This document shows, piece by piece, positions 5,636-7,159 of a DNA stretch of 7,159 nucleotides. Source of the stretch: Pseudomonadota bacterium (lineage in GTDB: Bacteria > Pseudomonadota > Gammaproteobacteria > Burkholderiales > Burkholderiaceae_C); assembly GCA_023394015.1 (NCBI GenBank), contig JAEXBL010000320.1, positions 1-7,159 on the forward strand. Reading direction: 5' to 3'. Made by a program: the position numbers and the translations under genes. How positions within the stretch are numbered: position 1 is the stretch's first letter; the number at the start of each line of letters is the position of its first letter. The notes under the pieces were generated by a model. It was not told the origin of the DNA. It made no database searches and was given only the letters and a program-made list of their open reading frames with translations.

Positions 5636-5641
5636 GACAAT
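5636..5641 (+). promoter_or_regulatory. Possible -10 box (GACAAT) for the hydrolase gene
   Basis: GACAAT, within TTGCGACAATAG, lies 10 bp before the ATG at 5652. If used, transcription would begin at or within a few bases of the start codon, giving a leaderless or nearly leaderless message. That would explain the missing Shine-Dalgarno site. No good -35 is visible in the GC-rich sequence upstream. Confidence 0.3.
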
Positions 5642-5651
5642 AGCGCCATTC

Positions 5652-6527
5652 ATGGCCCGCCTTTCCGACTCCTGCCGCCGAGACCAGCCCGACACCCAGT
5701 GGCTGGAGCGCATGTACAACAACCGCCTGCGGGTGCCGGAGCATGGCGATCACTTTGCCCGCTGGGCCGCCGAATCGGCGCTGGCGCGCCGCAGCCTGCC
5801 GTGCGAGCTGGACCTGCCCTATGGCGATGCGCCGCGCGAGCGGCTCGACGCCTTTGCCGCCAGGGCCAGGGGCGCGCCGCTGGTGGTGTTCATCCACGGC
5901 GGCTACTGGCGGGCGCTGGACAAGTCCATGCACAGCTTCGTCGCCGCCGCGCTGCACGACGCCGGCGCGGCCGTGGTGGTGCCCAACTACACGCTGTGCC
6001 CGCAGGCCAGCATCCAGCAGATCACGCTGCAGATGGCGCGCGCCGTGGGCTGGGCCTGGCGCCATGCGCGCAGCCTGCGGGCCAGCCCGGCGCGCATCAG
6101 CGTCATCGGCCACTCGGCCGGCGGCCACCTGGCGGCGATGATGCTGGCCTGCGCCTGGAAGGTGTTCGACCCTGATTTGCCGGCCGACGTGGTCAAGCGC
6201 GCCATGGGCCTGTCGGGCCTGTACGACCTGGCGCCGCTGATGCACGTGCCCAGCCTGCAGGAGGTGCTGCGCCTGACGCCGCAGCAGGTGCACGATGCCA
6301 GCCCGGCGCGCCTGCCGGCACCGGCGCGCGGGCGCTTCCTGGCCCTGGTGGGCGGCGATGAAAGCGGCGAGTACCTGCGCCAGAACCGCGCCCTGCAGCA
6401 GGCCTGGGGCCGCGAGCGCGTGCCGCTGGCCACGGCCCTGCCGGGCCTGAACCACTTCAGCATCGTCGATGCGCTGACCACGCCGGGCCACCGCGTGCAC
6501 CGGCTGGCGCGTGAGCTGATCCGCTGA
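5652..6527 (+). CDS. Alpha/beta hydrolase, kynurenine-formamidase-like, 291 aa
   Basis: A complete alpha/beta-hydrolase fold. The oxyanion-hole motif HGGYW is at 82-86, preceded by strand PLVVFI; the nucleophile is S155 in GHSAGG (153-158); the acid is probably D236 in GGDESGE; the base is H268 in LNHFS. Between them are VVVPNYTLCP (108-117) and the cap segment with MGLSGLYDLAPLM. HGGYW plus PNYTLCP is the pattern of arylformamidase (N-formylkynurenine hydrolase)-like esterases, which cleave a formamide or small ester in the cytoplasm. No other kynurenine-pathway gene is nearby, so the true substrate is open; a general carboxylesterase is an alternative. There is no signal peptide. ATG 5652 is chosen because the family's WLERMYNNR segment begins at residue 17; the in-frame ATG 5712 would cut into it. 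The gene is divergent from the HIBADH-type gene, with the permease 58 bp downstream. Confidence 0.9.
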   Translation: MARLSDSCRRDQPDTQWLERMYNNRLRVPEHGDHFARWAAESALARRSLPCELDLPYGDAPRERLDAFAARARGAPLVVFIHGGYWRALDKSMHSFVAAALHDAGAAVVVPNYTLCPQASIQQITLQMARAVGWAWRHARSLRASPARISVIGHSAGGHLAAMMLACAWKVFDPDLPADVVKRAMGLSGLYDLAPLMHVPSLQEVLRLTPQQVHDASPARLPAPARGRFLALVGGDESGEYLRQNRALQQAWGRERVPLATALPGLNHFSIVDALTTPGHRVHRLARELIR

Positions 6528-6571
6528 GGGCGACCGCCGCGCTCATCATCGGGGCATGGCCGCGCCGCGGC

Positions 6572-6577
6572 TATGCT
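6572..6577 (+). promoter_or_regulatory. Possible -10 box (TATGCT) for the permease gene
   Basis: TATGCT lies 8 bp before the ATG at 6586, in the 58-bp gap after the hydrolase stop. As with the hydrolase there is no Shine-Dalgarno site, so a leaderless transcript is possible. Read-through from the hydrolase is equally possible, and an in-frame ATG at 6556 would remove the case for this box. Confidence 0.22.
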
Positions 6578-6585
6578 TGGCCGCC

Positions 6586-7131
6586 ATGGACTTCATGCCG
6601 CCCGACATGGCCTACGCCGCGCTGGTCTGCGTGCTGGCCTACGTGGTGCTGGGCCTCACCGGCTTTGGCTCGGCGCTGATCGCCGTGCCGCTGCTGGCCT
6701 GGCGCTGGCCGCTGGTGGAGGTGGTGCCGATGGTGCTGGTGATGGACGTGGTGGCCTCCATCCTGCTCGGCGGGTTGAACCTGCGCGAAGTGCGCTGGGG
6801 CGAGCTGCGCCACATCGGCCCCGGCATGCTGCTGGGCGGGCTGCTGGGGCTGTGGCTGTCGGCGCGCGCCACCTCGGCCTGGCCGCTGCTGGTGCTGGGC
6901 GCCTACGTGGCCTGGGTGGGCGTGCAGGCACTGCGCACGCGGCCTGCGACTGCGGCGCCGCCGCGCCAGCCGCACCCGCGCCTGGGCTGGGCGTACGGTG
7001 GCGCCATGGGCCTGGTGCTGATGCTGTTTGCCACCGGCGGGCCGCTGCTGCTGGCCTGGCTGGCACGGCGCGGCTTTGACGCGCGCGCCATGCGCGCCAC
7101 CACGCCGGCGCTGATCGTGTCGCCGTGCTGA
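6586..7131 (+). CDS. TauE/SafE-family membrane permease, frame broken near the 3' end, partial
   Basis: The protein is strongly hydrophobic. Helix 1 has YAALVCVLAYVVLGLTGFGS and runs into ALIAVPLLAW, the Gly-rich N-terminal motif of TauE/SafE (DUF81) transporters. Further helices are at about 45-63 (VVPMVLVMDVVASILLGGL), 78-92 (GPGMLLGGLLGLWLS), 99-116 (WPLLVLGAYVAWVGVQAL) and 137-160, with the second-half motif LMLFATGGPLLLAWLARRGF. Family members export or import sulfite, sulfoacetate or related organic anions across the inner membrane and are about 250 residues long. Here the frame stops after 181 residues with an unnatural ending (ALIVSPC), while the frame one base earlier continues in family-like sequence (see 7119-7159). 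A lost base near 7117-7120 is likely. ATG 6586 is preferred; ATG 6556 is also in frame. Confidence 0.8.
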   Translation: MDFMPPDMAYAALVCVLAYVVLGLTGFGSALIAVPLLAWRWPLVEVVPMVLVMDVVASILLGGLNLREVRWGELRHIGPGMLLGGLLGLWLSARATSAWPLLVLGAYVAWVGVQALRTRPATAAPPRQPHPRLGWAYGGAMGLVLMLFATGGPLLLAWLARRGFDARAMRATTPALIVSPC

Positions 7132-7159
7132 TGGTGCTGGGGATGATGGCGGCCAACGG
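7119..7159 (+). other. Continuation of the permease in a shifted frame
   Basis: Starting at GTC 7119, the frame offset from 6586 reads VAVLMVLGMMAAN to the window edge, hydrophobic and a natural continuation of TTPALIV as a membrane helix. An intact gene would need one extra base, for example GTGGTC in place of GTGTC. The premature TGA at 7129-7131 overlaps an ATG at 7131-7133 in this second frame (TGATG), so restart after termination is conceivable. The change may be a true mutation or an error in the sequence. Confidence 0.65.

Noticed and set aside
4563..5651. Plus-strand extension of the hydrolase frame upstream of 5652
   Set aside because: It lies antisense to the HIBADH-type gene and adds no recognisable domain; the hydrolase fold begins after 5652.
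5523..6500. Minus-strand upstream extension of the HIBADH-type frame
   Set aside because: The family always starts at the MKLALLGTGRMG strand, and a ribosome site sits just before it; the extension is antisense to the hydrolase.

Overview
This is a very GC-rich stretch of bacterial chromosome. The coding frames have G or C at almost every third position. Gene content, short GC-rich spacers, frequent weak Shine-Dalgarno sites and one palindromic spacer repeat suggest a betaproteobacterium of the Burkholderiales, most likely Comamonadaceae. That placement is inference from style and family content, because no rRNA or other phylogenetic marker is present.

Layout, left to right. (1) The last 22 codons of an unidentified plus-strand gene end at 71. 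(2) Two plus-strand genes of unknown function follow: a 145-aa soluble alpha/beta-type protein (340-777) and a 191-aa glycine-zipper protein with a tyrosine/tryptophan-rich tail (1101-1676). Each has a clean AAGGAG site. A five-run G-quadruplex motif lies upstream of the first, and a 323-bp spacer without a credible gene lies between them. (3) A spacer with three copies of CTGATCGG, two of them forming a perfect inverted repeat, leads into a MipA/OmpV-family outer-membrane barrel protein (1833-2924) with an unusual N-terminal linker. (4) Converging on it is a minus-strand unit: a 289-aa HIBADH-family dehydrogenase (4653-5522), a spacer with a nested inverted-repeat element built on a 7-bp period, a 452-aa NAD(P)-dependent oxidoreductase with a C-terminal SAF domain (3109-4467), and, only 18 nt after its stop, tRNA-Ala(CGC) (3015-3090), closed by a strong intrinsic terminator that also points minus. 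(5) A 129-bp divergent spacer carrying a palindromic repeat separates the dehydrogenase from a plus-strand alpha/beta hydrolase with an HGGYW motif, kynurenine-formamidase-like (5652-6527). (6) Last is the start of a TauE/SafE-type membrane permease (6586 onward). Its frame breaks at about 7117-7120, and the window ends before the gene does.

How the parts work together is only partly visible. The two minus-strand dehydrogenases both belong to families that act on small hydroxy acids or sugar acids and may serve one catabolic route, but no kinase, aldolase, transporter or regulator for such a route is in the window. The two small genes at the left look like envelope or stress-associated accessory proteins. 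I see no insertion sequence, integrase, phage gene, CRISPR array or clear new multi-gene system. The features most worth a second look are the nested heptad inverted repeat, the G-quadruplex motif, the tRNA placed at the tail of an oxidoreductase gene, the CTGATCGG cluster, and the permease frameshift.
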